From an uncultured Butyricicoccus sp. (GTDB lineage: Bacteria > Bacillota > Clostridia > Oscillospirales > Butyricicoccaceae), in the NCBI GenBank assembly GCA_900557315.1, contig USSI01000008.1, positions 1 through 20,373 on the forward strand: DNA of 20,373 bases. Direction: 5' to 3'. The translations under genes and the position numbers were made by a program. The notes under the pieces are model-generated. The model had not been told where the DNA came from and did not search any database. It saw only the letters and a program-made list of their open reading frames with translations. Shown one piece after another: positions 1 through 7,590 of the stretch; the first letter of the stretch is position 1, and every line of letters begins with the position of its first letter.

Positions 1-1421
1 ATATCGCCATCATCGCCAACGGTCTGATGACTTACGAGGCCATCAAGGCCGGTGAGACGAAAAAGCGCGAATCCATCCTCGAAGCCAGGGACGAAATCCA
101 CAGGCAGCGCACTGAGGCCGACCGCGAGCTGAAAGAGCGCCGCAATGAGACACAGCAGCTTGAACGCCGCCTGATCCAGCGCGAGGAGGCGCTGGATAAA
201 AAGAGCGACACCATCGAGCGCAAGAACGAAGAACTCAACCGCCAGCTGGAGGCGACCCAGAAGGAGAAGGAAGAACTCGAAAAGGTCAAAGCCGAGCAGC
301 TGGAAAAGCTGGAGCATATCGCGAGCATGACCCGCGACGAGGCGCGCGAGATGCTCGTCGCGTCGATCGAATCCGAGGCGACGCATGACGCGGCTGTCAA
401 GCTGCGCGAGATCACCCAGCGCCTCAAGGACGAGAGCGAGCAGACCGCGCGCGAGATCATCTCGACCGCGATCCAGCGCTGCGCGGCGGACCACGTGTCC
501 GAGGCGACCGTTTCGGTCGTGCCGCTGCCCAATGACGAGATGAAGGGCCGCAACATCCGCACCCTCGAGACGCTGACCGGCGTGGACCTGATTATCGACG
601 ACACGCCCGAGGCGATCACGCTTTCCTCGTTCGACCCGGTGCGCCGCGAGATCGCGCGCCTGTCGCTCGAAAAGCTGATCGTGGACGGCCGCATCCACCC
701 CGCCCGCATCGAAGAGATGGTCGAAAAGTCCCGCCGCGAGGTCGAGCAGATCATCAAATCCGAGGGCGAGCGTGCAACCTTTGAAACCGGTATCCACGGC
801 ATCCATCCGGAGCTGGTCAAAATCCTCGGCCGCCTGCGTTACCGCACGAGCTACGGCCAGAATGTGCTGCAGCACTCGATCGAGGTGGCGCACATCGCCG
901 GCATGATGGCAAGCGAACTCGGGCTCGACCCGGTGCCCGCGCGCCGCGCCGGCCTGCTGCATGACATCGGCAAGGCGATCGACCACGAGGTCGAGGGCAG
1001 CCATGTGCAGATCGGCGTAGACCTGGCCAAGAAGTACAAGGAAGCGCCGCAGATCATCCATGCGATCGAGGCGCACCACGGCGACGTGGAGGCCAAGACG
1101 ATCGTCGCCTGCCTGGTACAGGCGGCGGACGCCATTTCCGCTGCACGCCCGGGCGCGCGCCGCGAAAACCTCGAGAATTACATCAAGCGTCTGGAAAAGC
1201 TCGAGAGCATTGCCAACGAGACGCCGGGCGTTTCCAGCTCGTATGCAATTCAGGCGGGCCGCGAAATCCGCATTATCGTCAATCCGGATAAGATTTCGGA
1301 CGACGCGATGGTGCTGCTTGCCCGCGATATCGCCAAAAAGATCGAGGATGAACTCGACTACCCCGGCCAGATCAAGGTCAACATGGTGCGCGAGACCCGC
1401 GCGGTCGATTACGCAAAATAA
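1..1421 (+). CDS. rny: Ribonuclease Y (endoribonuclease), 5'-truncated by window edge
   Basis: RNase Y is a membrane-anchored endoribonuclease that starts mRNA decay in Firmicutes. The frame is open from base 3; the first Met at 27 is not the true start, because the residues before it (IAIIANGL) look like the tail of the N-terminal membrane helix, and family proteins are about 510-520 aa against about 472 visible. Counting from the Met at 27: a highly charged coiled coil at about residues 10-145, a KH RNA-binding domain with GRNIR at 174-178, then an HD phosphohydrolase domain with His283, the HD pair at 312-313 in LLHDIGK, and HH at 350-351. All metal-binding landmarks are present, so the enzyme should be active. 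The stop is followed within 12 bases by a strong terminator. Codon use is strongly GC-biased like the other housekeeping genes here. Identification is very secure; only the N-terminus is missing. Confidence 0.97.
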   Translation, partial: IAIIANGLMTYEAIKAGETKKRESILEARDEIHRQRTEADRELKERRNETQQLERRLIQREEALDKKSDTIERKNEELNRQLEATQKEKEELEKVKAEQLEKLEHIASMTRDEAREMLVASIESEATHDAAVKLREITQRLKDESEQTAREIISTAIQRCAADHVSEATVSVVPLPNDEMKGRNIRTLETLTGVDLIIDDTPEAITLSSFDPVRREIARLSLEKLIVDGRIHPARIEEMVEKSRREVEQIIKSEGERATFETGIHGIHPELVKILGRLRYRTSYGQNVLQHSIEVAHIAGMMASELGLDPVPARRAGLLHDIGKAIDHEVEGSHVQIGVDLAKKYKEAPQIIHAIEAHHGDVEAKTIVACLVQAADAISAARPGARRENLENYIKRLEKLESIANETPGVSSSYAIQAGREIRIIVNPDKISDDAMVLLARDIAKKIEDELDYPGQIKVNMVRETRAVDYAK

Positions 1422-1432
1422 AACAAGCGCAG

Positions 1433-1461
1433 AAAGGGACGGACTTTGGTCCGTCCCTTTT
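1433..1461 (+). terminator. Rho-independent terminator of rny
   Basis: A perfect 12-bp stem (AAAGGGACGGAC, 1433-1444, with its complement at 1449-1460) closes a 4-nt TTTG loop and ends in a T run. It lies 12 bases after the rny stop. Its core is nearly identical to the hairpin at 4607-4634, differing only at two loop bases. Confidence 0.9.
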
Positions 1462-1585
1462 GAGAATATCGGTTCATTCTATGGGATGGCGGCAAAACGT
1501 TTCCCCATCTGATGCAGGGTATCCCCCAACCAAACACCATGGCCGGCCCGCCGGCGGACAAGGAAAGGAGACAGGACGATTCATC

Positions 1586-2134
1586 ATGCTTATCGGGCAC
1601 AACATCACCATCCGGCCCTATCGGGGCCGCCGGCCCAGGATATCGGAAAAGGCACATATTTTTGAAAATGTCTCGATCTACGGCGATGTGACGATCTGCG
1701 AGGGCTGCGTTATCCTGCCGGGCTGTGTCATCCGCAGCGAATATTTTCCGATCGTGATCGGGAAGAACTGCATCCTGCAGGATATGGTTTGCCTGCACGA
1801 CGACTGCGACGGCGGCGGCATCACCATCGGGGAGAACGTGGCCGTTGGCCATCGGGCCATTGTGCACGCCTGCACCATTCACGATAATACCCTGATCGGC
1901 ATGGGCGCGGTGGTTCAGGATAAAGCGGTAATCGGCAAAAACTGCCTGATTGGCGCGGGAGCCGTTGTGCCGGAGGGGACGGCCATCCGCGACGGGATGG
2001 TTGCCCTCGGCGTGCCGGCGAAGGAAAAACGGGCGGTCACGGAAAAGGATATCTCCTATATCCGGATTACGATAGAGGAATACCACACCTTCGCACGCGA
2101 GTACCTTGAGGGCGGATACGAACCGATTCCCTGA
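1586..2134 (+). CDS. Gamma-carbonic-anhydrase-like hexapeptide-repeat (left-handed beta-helix) protein
   Basis: Predicted 182-aa protein of the gamma-carbonic anhydrase/YrdA-PaaY superfamily: trimeric left-handed beta-helix proteins, often with a metal at the subunit interface. Visible are successive hexapeptide turns (for example ITIGEN, LIGMGA, VIGKNC, LIGAGA) from about residue 25 to 150, and the three expected metal-ligand histidines: His71 (in LQDMVCLH), His89 (AVGH) and His94 (IVHAC). Arg50 and Gln65 also match family positions, but the usual R-x-D after the first turns reads R-S-E (50-52). The frame is open back to 1460, but the ATG at 1586 is chosen because it gives the normal family start (MLIGHN) and follows AAGGAAAGGAG at 1560-1570, although with a long 15-nt spacing. 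It is followed by a terminator and is probably monocistronic. CO2 hydration cannot be assumed: many members are inactive or act as acyltransferases or maturation factors. Confidence 0.85.
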   Translation: MLIGHNITIRPYRGRRPRISEKAHIFENVSIYGDVTICEGCVILPGCVIRSEYFPIVIGKNCILQDMVCLHDDCDGGGITIGENVAVGHRAIVHACTIHDNTLIGMGAVVQDKAVIGKNCLIGAGAVVPEGTAIRDGMVALGVPAKEKRAVTEKDISYIRITIEEYHTFAREYLEGGYEPIP

Positions 2135-2161
2135 GCGGGAAGTCAGAGGATATAAAAACGG

Positions 2162-2207
2162 AAACAGCGGTATTGGAAGCACTGTGCTCGAATGCCGCTG
2201 TTTTTTT
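2162..2207 (+). terminator. Rho-independent terminator after the hexapeptide protein gene
   Basis: A 13-bp stem (AAACAGCGGTATT at 2162-2174 with 2191-2203, one G-T wobble) and a 16-nt loop are followed by a run of seven T starting at 2201. It sits 27 bases after the stop at 2134. Confidence 0.88.
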
Positions 2208-2323
2208 ATGATAATACGGGATGCAGCCGCGGACCGGATGCAGGCCTGCGGGTACAGGGGGAATCGAAATAACCTTGGAACGCTGTGTGGACAACATATA
2301 TTTGGGGAATATGCTGAGAAAGC

Positions 2324-2352
2324 TTGATTTTGGTTCAATAAATTGGTATATT
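2324..2352 (+). promoter_or_regulatory. Sigma-A-type promoter for the unknown membrane-protein operon
   Basis: TTGATT (2324-2329), a 17-bp spacer and TATATT (2347-2352) give a good vegetative promoter in an AT-rich stretch, 45 bases before the ATG at 2397. The stretch 2208-2323 before it shows no gene or clear element. Confidence 0.65.
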
Positions 2353-2396
2353 TAATACAATAAACACAGGACAATAAAGCATGGGGAGGATGCGTT

Positions 2397-3689
2397 ATGG
2401 TATTGTCAAAAGGGAAAAAGATCATTCTGATTGTGCTTGCGGTTGTCATCGTACTTGTGGGCGGATATTTTGCCTATCGCTCCTACAGCGAAACGCAATA
2501 TCGGATTGACCGGGCAATAAACAGCGTATTGGATGCGGACTCTGCCTTTTCCTTTGCCGACCCGTACGACGCGGAAACGGCTTCCGACTTCATCGAGGAA
2601 TATTGGAACCCGGTGAAAGACAAATCAAGATTTCAGAAGGAACTGGTCAACCGGCTGGAGGAAGAAATTATCCAGGTATCGCTCCACAATTTAGAGGAGT
2701 CGAGAGCAGACAAGGAAGAGCCGCAGTATATCGAAAATCAATACGGCTCGCAGTCGGTGGGTGCCCATGATACGTTTGAACAGTTATCGGGCTTTTTGAA
2801 ACAGGTCGGCTATCAGGACGATGCGCTCAGGGACAGCTTTTTCGGCTATTATCAGCGTCTGGCAGAAACCAAACGCACAGCAGCGCCGAAGCTGGCCGAT
2901 CAGCCGGAAAGCGAGCAGGCGCTCAGCGTCGCAGAGGACCTGGCCAATGTGCGGGAACAGGTCGAAGCGTTCAACGAGGCCGCGGACGAATTTTATCAGA
3001 TTGCGGCGGATGAAATTGTCACCGCAGAGGAAATCTCCGGGGATTACGATCAGGTGATCCAGCGCGCCTATGACGCCGGGGACGTGGAAATCTTTGTAGA
3101 GGCACTGTCCAATGCAACCGGTTCGCCGGCGCTGGAGTATCAGCCCTCCCTGCCCAGCGAACAGATCGCGGACTTCCTCATGGACGACAGCGGCGAGGTT
3201 TATACCTTGCGAAACGGCGTCGGCGGCTATTACGATACGAACAGAGACAGCGACAGCGGCAAGTCAATAACCTACTACGGCGATTTTGCCAGGAGGACCA
3301 CGGTCAGCGGCGGCAACCGGTACGACACCAGCGGCTTGGCCGGCGTATGGGGCGCGCTGACCCCGGGACAGCGGGCGGAGATCCGCAGCGGGAACAGAAC
3401 GCATACATACCATTACAGATACCTCCGTGGGGAAGATTATAAGGGTAATGTAGACCCCACGCTGGCCGAAGATGGTTATGGATATGTATATGTGGGCAAT
3501 GATGGAACCGCGCTGTATTTCAGCAGCCGTTCCATCTCCTATGTGGGCAATGCCGACTTTGGCAATGCGGTCATCTACGGTGACTTTGCTGACATCTGTG
3601 CGGATATGGAGAGCAGCTATCGCTCCGGGCGTTCCGTCCCGGACTGGGCGTCGTCCGAGGCAAATTCAACTGCCGTCACGGATGAATAA
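2397..3689 (+). CDS. Membrane-anchored protein of unknown function
   Basis: I do not recognise a family. The 430-aa product begins with a short Lys-rich stretch and one hydrophobic helix at about residues 8-25, then a long polar domain, so it is probably anchored in the membrane with the bulk outside the cell. Residues 50-235 are acidic and look helical (rich in Glu, Ala, Gln, Asp). Residues 255-400 are rich in Gly, Tyr, Ser and Asn with short beta-like segments (GEVYTLRN, YGYVYVGNDG), suggesting a beta-sheet domain. The start is well supported: GGGGAGG at 2383-2389 is 7 bases before the ATG, with a promoter upstream. The gene heads an apparent operon with the ORFs at 3714 and 3996. Codon use is less GC-biased than in rny or recG, suggesting acquired DNA. 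The same reading frame stays open past the TAA at 3687-3689 into the next ORF, so the protein may once have been longer. Confidence 0.8.
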   Translation: MVLSKGKKIILIVLAVVIVLVGGYFAYRSYSETQYRIDRAINSVLDADSAFSFADPYDAETASDFIEEYWNPVKDKSRFQKELVNRLEEEIIQVSLHNLEESRADKEEPQYIENQYGSQSVGAHDTFEQLSGFLKQVGYQDDALRDSFFGYYQRLAETKRTAAPKLADQPESEQALSVAEDLANVREQVEAFNEAADEFYQIAADEIVTAEEISGDYDQVIQRAYDAGDVEIFVEALSNATGSPALEYQPSLPSEQIADFLMDDSGEVYTLRNGVGGYYDTNRDSDSGKSITYYGDFARRTTVSGGNRYDTSGLAGVWGALTPGQRAEIRSGNRTHTYHYRYLRGEDYKGNVDPTLAEDGYGYVYVGNDGTALYFSSRSISYVGNADFGNAVIYGDFADICADMESSYRSGRSVPDWASSEANSTAVTDE

Positions 3690-3713
3690 TATGCCCCCTG
3701 CAGCGGGAATTTC

Positions 3714-3992
3714 ATGGGAGGCACGGACGGCAGCGCTGCACTGGTTTCCGGGTTCAGGGCCAAAGACGGCCAGGTTTACTGGCTCTCCTCCATAGCGATG
3801 GACCTGCGCTCGGACGGCGGCGTGGTGCACTCCTTTTTCGCATCGCCAAGCCCGGTCAAAAATATGGTTGCAACCGAAACGTATGATACGGATGTCATTG
3901 CGACCGCAACCTTTGCGGACGGGAATATCCATATCCTGATAAAAGAAGGGGACGCAACGATTTACGATGAGGTGTATACGAAAGGAGCCTGA
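3714..3992 (+). CDS. Small hypothetical protein, possibly the detached C-terminus of the preceding gene
   Basis: A 92-residue ORF with no family I recognise; the composition (GFRAKDGQVYWLSS, ATATFADGNIHILIKEGDA) suggests a beta-rich domain. It has no signal peptide or membrane segment of its own. It lies in the same frame as the gene ending at 3689, and only one TAA plus eight sense codons separate them. The Met at 3714 has only a weak upstream GCGGGAA as ribosome site. Two readings are possible: an independent translationally coupled gene, or the remaining C-terminal part of a roughly 530-residue anchored protein split by a nonsense mutation. Its stop at 3990-3992 is just 3 bases before the next start and the strong AAAGGAG for that gene lies inside its last codons, so the region is still organised as an operon. 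Confidence 0.55.
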   Translation: MGGTDGSAALVSGFRAKDGQVYWLSSIAMDLRSDGGVVHSFFASPSPVKNMVATETYDTDVIATATFADGNIHILIKEGDATIYDEVYTKGA

Positions 3993-3995
3993 AAC

Positions 3996-4523
3996 ATGCA
4001 GCTGATATTGATTATCGCAGCAGGTATCCTGCTGGCCTGCGTGCTGCTTCCCCTCCTCGGCCCCATCATCATGATTGCGCTTTGCATCGGCGTGGTTGTC
4101 CTGCTGGGATATGGGATTCTTTCCGCGATCGGCATCGGGGTGGCCGCGGTGGAAGTCTCGAAAGAGGCGGTTGAGAAAGCCAAAACAGCGAAAAAGCTGT
4201 CATTCCGGGAGACCGTAAAGGCGGCGCCCGCATTCCGGCAGGGCCTTGCGTCCATAGATGCGCTGCTTACGCTTCAAGGCCTCCGGCGCAGGCCGGTTGG
4301 CATCTGGTATGCCTATATTCTCAACGAGCGCTTCCGAAATTGCTATATGTCCGGCGCGTTCCGGGTGGAAGACGCGCTGAACCGCAAGCATTTGCAGCGG
4401 TATTTGCAGAAAGCTGTGGACAAGGGGAAAAATCCGGATACCAGGCCTCGTGCGGAGGCGCTGTGCCGGGAGATTCTCGCCTACCATGACAAATTGTGCG
4501 CACAGTATCAGAAAAAGGCGTAG
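3996..4523 (+). CDS. Small membrane protein of unknown function
   Basis: The 175-aa product begins with two closely spaced hydrophobic segments (about residues 3-25 and 27-50, rich in Leu, Ile, Val and Gly) that could form a helical hairpin, followed by a basic, helical cytoplasmic-looking tail of about 120 residues (many Lys, Arg, Ala; three Cys). I recognise no catalytic motif. The start is secure: AAAGGAG at 3981-3987 is 8 bases before the ATG and lies inside the end of the preceding ORF, so the two are almost certainly co-transcribed and probably coupled. It is the last gene before the bidirectional terminator at 4607. Its position beside a membrane-anchored protein suggests a shared envelope role, but nothing in the sequence says which. 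Confidence 0.75.
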   Translation: MQLILIIAAGILLACVLLPLLGPIIMIALCIGVVVLLGYGILSAIGIGVAAVEVSKEAVEKAKTAKKLSFRETVKAAPAFRQGLASIDALLTLQGLRRRPVGIWYAYILNERFRNCYMSGAFRVEDALNRKHLQRYLQKAVDKGKNPDTRPRAEALCREILAYHDKLCAQYQKKA

Positions 4524-4606
4524 CAGCCGGCAGCGAGGGGGTCTGCGCCATAGCGCGTATGAAACAGCATCTTGCGTCTTGCGCGCGGGTTGTGATACAA
4601 AAACGG

Positions 4607-4634
4607 AAGGGACGGACTGCGGTCCGTCCCTTTT
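4607..4634. terminator. Bidirectional terminator between the unknown operon and recG
   Basis: An 11-bp perfect stem (AAGGGACGGAC at 4607-4617, complement at 4622-4632) with loop TGCG ends in T4 on the plus strand and, on the minus strand, is followed three bases later by T5. It lies between convergent genes ending at 4523 and 4639. It is a near copy of the rny terminator at 1433-1461. Confidence 0.88.
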
Positions 4635-4638
4635 CTCA

Positions 4639-6681
4639 TCAATTAAACGCCTCGTCCTCCCGCGCGGCGAACATCCGCTGCACGCGGTCGCGCAGGACCG
4701 GATAACCCGCAAGCGCAGGGTCGTGCTGCAAAATTGCCTCCGCTTCCTCGCGGGCGTCCTGCATCAGCACAAGGTCGGCCGCAAGGTCCGCGACGTGCAG
4801 CGCGGGCAGGCCGTGCTGCCGCCGGCCGAAAAAGTCGCCCGGCCCGCGCTGGGCCAGGTCGGCGCGGGCGATTTCAAACCCGTCGCCGGTTTTGCACAGG
4901 ATTTTCAGCCGCTCACGGGCGGCTTCGCCCTTGTCCGCGCCGAAAAAGATGCAGTAGGACTGCCGCGCGCCGCGCCCCACGCGCCCGCGCAGCTGGTGCA
5001 GCTGGGACAGGCCGAAGCGGTCCGCGTCCTCGACCACCATCAGGTTGGCGTTCGGCACGTCCACGCCGACCTCGATCACGGTCGTAGCGACCAGGATGTC
5101 ATACTGCCGCGCGGCAAAGTCGTGCATGACCTGTTCCTTGTCCGCGTTTTTCATGCGCCCGTGCAGCACTGCGATGCGGCGGTGCGGCAATGCCGCCTGC
5201 AGGTCTTTCGCGTGCTGCTCCGCACTTTTGAGGGCGGTTTCGCCCTCCTCGACCAGCGGGCAGACCACGTAAACCTGCCCGCCCGCCGCAATCTGCTTGT
5301 CCATGAACGCGGTGATGCGTTTGCGCATGTTCTGCCCCACTGCATAGGTTTCAACCGGGCTGCGGCCGGGCGGGATTTCATCCAGCACGGATACATCCAG
5401 GTCGCCGTACAGAATGAGCGCGAGCGTGCGCGGGATGGGCGTGGCGGACATCACGAGCACATGCGGCGTCCCGCCCTTGGCGGACAGCGCGGCGCGCTGC
5501 GCCACGCCGAAGCGGTGCTGCTCGTCCGCGACGACCGCACCCAGCCGGTGGAAGGTCACGCTCTGCTGGATGAGCGCGTGCGTGCCGACCACGACCTGGG
5601 CCGCGCCGCTCTCGATCGCGGCGAGCGCCGCCCGCTTCTGCGCGGCGGACATCGAGCCGGTGAGCAGGGTGCACGATATGCCGAGCTTTTCCAGCAGGGG
5701 CGCGAGCGTCTCCGCGTGCTGGGCGGCTAAAATCTCGGTCGGCGCCATGAAGGCGGCCTGCCAGCCGTTCTGCGCGGCGAGCGCGCACAGCGCCGCCGCC
5801 ACGACCGTCTTGCCCGAACCAACGTCGCCCTGCACCAGCCGGTTCATCGGCCGGCCGGAGGCACAGTCCGCCGCGATTTCCCCGATTGCGCGGCGCTGTG
5901 CGCCGGTCGGGGCAAAGGGGAGCGCCTCGAAGTACGCCTCCAGCCCGGTACGGGCGAATACAATGCCGTTTTCGCCTTTGCGGCGCTCCTTGAGCTGCTG
6001 CAGGCCGCAGCACAGCAGGAACAGCTCCTCGAACACCATGCGGCGGCGCGCCTGCCCGACCTCGTCCGCGGTCTGCGGCCGGTGGATGGCGGAAAGCGCA
6101 TCCGCCGCATCCAGCAGGCGGTATTTGGCGCGCAGCACCTCGGGCAGGGGGTCGGGCCAGCCGCCCGGCACGGCGGCGAGCGCAGCCTCAGTCACGCGCT
6201 CCATGTCCCGCTGGGTCAGCCCGGCGGTCAGCGGATAGACCGGCACAATGCGCCCGGGATGGTCCGTGTCCGGCGCGACTTTTTCCGACTGCGGGGAGAT
6301 GAGCGCGCGCCCGCGGCCCCAGCCCTGCACACGGCCGTAAAACACGTACTCCTGCCCGACGCGCAGCAGCGCGGCGGCGTAGGGGTTGTTGAAGTAGGTG
6401 ACATTCAGCGAGCCGGATTCGTCAAAAATCGTGCACTTGACCAGCGTCAGTCCCTTGCGGATGCGGCTGACCTTGGGTTCGGTGCCCACGACGGCGCGGA
6501 TGGCGTATTTGTCCTCCGCGTCGATGTCCGCGATGCGGATGATGCGGGTACGGTCCTCGTAGTCGCGCGGATAGGTCTCGAGCGCGTCGCGCAGGCTGTG
6601 GATATGCAGTTTTTCAAACAGCTTTGCCTTTTTCGGGCCGATGCCCTTGACAAACTGTATGCTGTCGTCGAGTGCCGGCAT
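4639..6681 (-). CDS. recG: ATP-dependent DNA helicase RecG
   Basis: RecG is a monomeric superfamily-2 DNA translocase that remodels stalled forks and branched recombination intermediates. The 680-aa length matches the family. In order: an N-terminal helix-hairpin-helix-like segment (VKGIGPKKA, 11-19), the OB-fold wedge domain (about 60-150), helicase domain 1 with Walker A GDVGSGKT at 285-292, the DEQH box at 386-389 and SATPIPRT at 412-419, and helicase domain 2 with QLRGRVGRG at 563-571. The chosen ATG follows AAGGAGA at 7-base spacing on the minus strand. It lies 56 bases downstream of lexA, with a terminator-like hairpin between, so it may be partly read from the lexA promoter; I see no strong promoter of its own. 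All motifs are intact. Confidence 0.98.
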   Translation of the reverse strand: MPALDDSIQFVKGIGPKKAKLFEKLHIHSLRDALETYPRDYEDRTRIIRIADIDAEDKYAIRAVVGTEPKVSRIRKGLTLVKCTIFDESGSLNVTYFNNPYAAALLRVGQEYVFYGRVQGWGRGRALISPQSEKVAPDTDHPGRIVPVYPLTAGLTQRDMERVTEAALAAVPGGWPDPLPEVLRAKYRLLDAADALSAIHRPQTADEVGQARRRMVFEELFLLCCGLQQLKERRKGENGIVFARTGLEAYFEALPFAPTGAQRRAIGEIAADCASGRPMNRLVQGDVGSGKTVVAAALCALAAQNGWQAAFMAPTEILAAQHAETLAPLLEKLGISCTLLTGSMSAAQKRAALAAIESGAAQVVVGTHALIQQSVTFHRLGAVVADEQHRFGVAQRAALSAKGGTPHVLVMSATPIPRTLALILYGDLDVSVLDEIPPGRSPVETYAVGQNMRKRITAFMDKQIAAGGQVYVVCPLVEEGETALKSAEQHAKDLQAALPHRRIAVLHGRMKNADKEQVMHDFAARQYDILVATTVIEVGVDVPNANLMVVEDADRFGLSQLHQLRGRVGRGARQSYCIFFGADKGEAARERLKILCKTGDGFEIARADLAQRGPGDFFGRRQHGLPALHVADLAADLVLMQDAREEAEAILQHDPALAGYPVLRDRVQRMFAAREDEAFN

Positions 6682-6698
6682 GGGATTCTCCTTCGCAG

Positions 6699-6730
6699 AA
6701 AACAGGGGGCGGCGACTCTGTGCGCCGCCC
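6699..6730 (-). terminator. Probable terminator or attenuator after lexA
   Basis: On the minus strand a perfect 8-bp GC stem (GGGCGGCG, 6730-6723, with 6714-6707) and 8-nt loop is followed after a few bases by T4. It fills the 56-bp gap between lexA and recG and would limit readthrough into recG. Confidence 0.6.
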
Positions 6731-6737
6731 TGTGGCT

Positions 6738-7328
6738 TTAATATTCCCGGTAGACCGCTTTGACCACGCCGAGGATCTGGCAGCCTGTGCCGTCGATCGG
6801 CGGATAAGCCGGGTTTTCCGGCATGAGCCAGACGCCGTCCGCGGTGATGTTCAGCGTTTTGCAGGTCGCTTCGTCCTCCAGCAGGGCGATGACAATATCG
6901 CCGCCCCGCGCCTGCACATCCTGCCGGACGATGACAAGGTCGCCGTCCAGGATGCCCGCGCCGGTCATGGAGTCGCCGCGGATGCGCAGGGCGTAATACT
7001 CGCCGCCGCCCGCGGCAGGTTCGAACGGCACATAGCCCACATGCTCCTCGACCGCGAGGATGGGCATACCGGCGGTGACCCGTCCGAGGATGGGCACGCG
7101 CGGCACCATGGAAGGCCCGCTGGTGGGCGACAGCGCGCGCGATTTATGTTCAGTGGGCTCCAGATAGCCGGCTTCCTGCAGTTTTTTCAGGTGGGCGTGC
7201 ACGGTCGAGGGGGAGCGCAGCCCCATCTCGGTGCAGATTTCGCGCACGGAGGGCGGATAGCCGTGCTCGAGGGAAAATTCGCTGATATAATCGAGAATCC
7301 GTTGCTGCTTGGCGGAAATCTTTTTCAT
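6738..7328 (-). CDS. lexA: LexA repressor (SOS response regulator, self-cleaving)
   Basis: LexA represses DNA-damage genes and is inactivated by RecA-stimulated self-cleavage. The 196-aa protein has an N-terminal winged helix (residues 1-65, recognition region around SPSTVHAHLKKL, 39-50) and a C-terminal S24 peptidase-like domain. The cleavage site is the Ala86-Gly87 bond in VTAGMP, with catalytic Ser120 in RGDSM and Lys157 in EATCKTL, all as in active LexA. The frame is open 12 codons further upstream, but the Met at 7328 gives the canonical MKKIS start and has AAGGAG 10 bases ahead; the longer version would start inside the operator. Two SOS boxes over its promoter indicate autoregulation. 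It is divergent from the yloU-like gene and precedes recG. Confidence 0.97.
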   Translation of the reverse strand: MKKISAKQQRILDYISEFSLEHGYPPSVREICTEMGLRSPSTVHAHLKKLQEAGYLEPTEHKSRALSPTSGPSMVPRVPILGRVTAGMPILAVEEHVGYVPFEPAAGGGEYYALRIRGDSMTGAGILDGDLVIVRQDVQARGGDIVIALLEDEATCKTLNITADGVWLMPENPAYPPIDGTGCQILGVVKAVYREY

Positions 7329-7357
7329 AATCGGTGTGCTCCTTGCCTGTGCGGTTG

Positions 7358-7371
7358 AGAACATTCGTTCG
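7358..7371. promoter_or_regulatory. LexA (SOS/DinR) box 1
   Basis: AGAACATTCGTTCG matches the Gram-positive SOS box CGAAC-N4-GTTCG at all but the first base. It lies just downstream of the predicted lexA transcription start, 30 bases before the lexA ATG. Confidence 0.85.
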
Positions 7372-7381
7372 TATTTTCTTT

Positions 7382-7410
7382 ATTATACCCTGTTTTGGTG
7401 CAAAAGGCAA
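7382..7410 (-). promoter_or_regulatory. lexA promoter
   Basis: On the minus strand, a consensus TATAAT (-10, 7387-7382) lies 17 bp downstream of TTGCCT (-35, 7410-7405). It is bracketed by the two LexA boxes, the second of which overlaps the -35 element. Confidence 0.75.
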
Positions 7411-7421
7411 ACATTTGTTTG
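7408..7421. promoter_or_regulatory. LexA (SOS/DinR) box 2
   Basis: CAAACATTTGTTTG is a symmetric variant of CGAAC-N4-GTTCG (A for G in the left arm, T for C in the right). Its centre is exactly 50 bp, about five helical turns, from the centre of box 1, and it overlaps the lexA -35 element. Confidence 0.75.
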
Positions 7422-7510
7422 TCAAATTCCGGCCGAATTTGCGCGCGGGGGCAAAGCGCGGCACGAGTCCGGAGAAATTCGGGCAGATCGCAAAAAAATC
7501 GGGGCTTTGC

Positions 7511-7539
7511 TTGTATTTGGCAGGGATTTGTTATATCAT
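7511..7539 (+). promoter_or_regulatory. Promoter for the yloU-like gene and probably fakA
   Basis: TTGTAT (7511-7516), 17-bp spacer, TATCAT (7534-7539); predicted start about 45 bases before the ATG at 7591. It is 90 bp from the nearer LexA box, so LexA control of this direction is unlikely. Confidence 0.55.
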
Positions 7540-7590
7540 ATAGGAAGGAAACGGTTAAAATACAGCAAAACGTCACAGGGAGGTTTTTCT

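Noticed and set aside
2106..2327. 73-codon frame across the end of the hexapeptide protein gene
   Set aside because: Overlaps a gene and a strong terminator and has no ribosome site.
4524..4606. Possible small gene between the small membrane protein gene and the terminator
   Set aside because: Frames there are short, lack ribosome sites and run into the hairpin.
4450..5730. 426-codon open frame on the plus strand
   Set aside because: Runs antisense through recG and across the bidirectional terminator; no signature.
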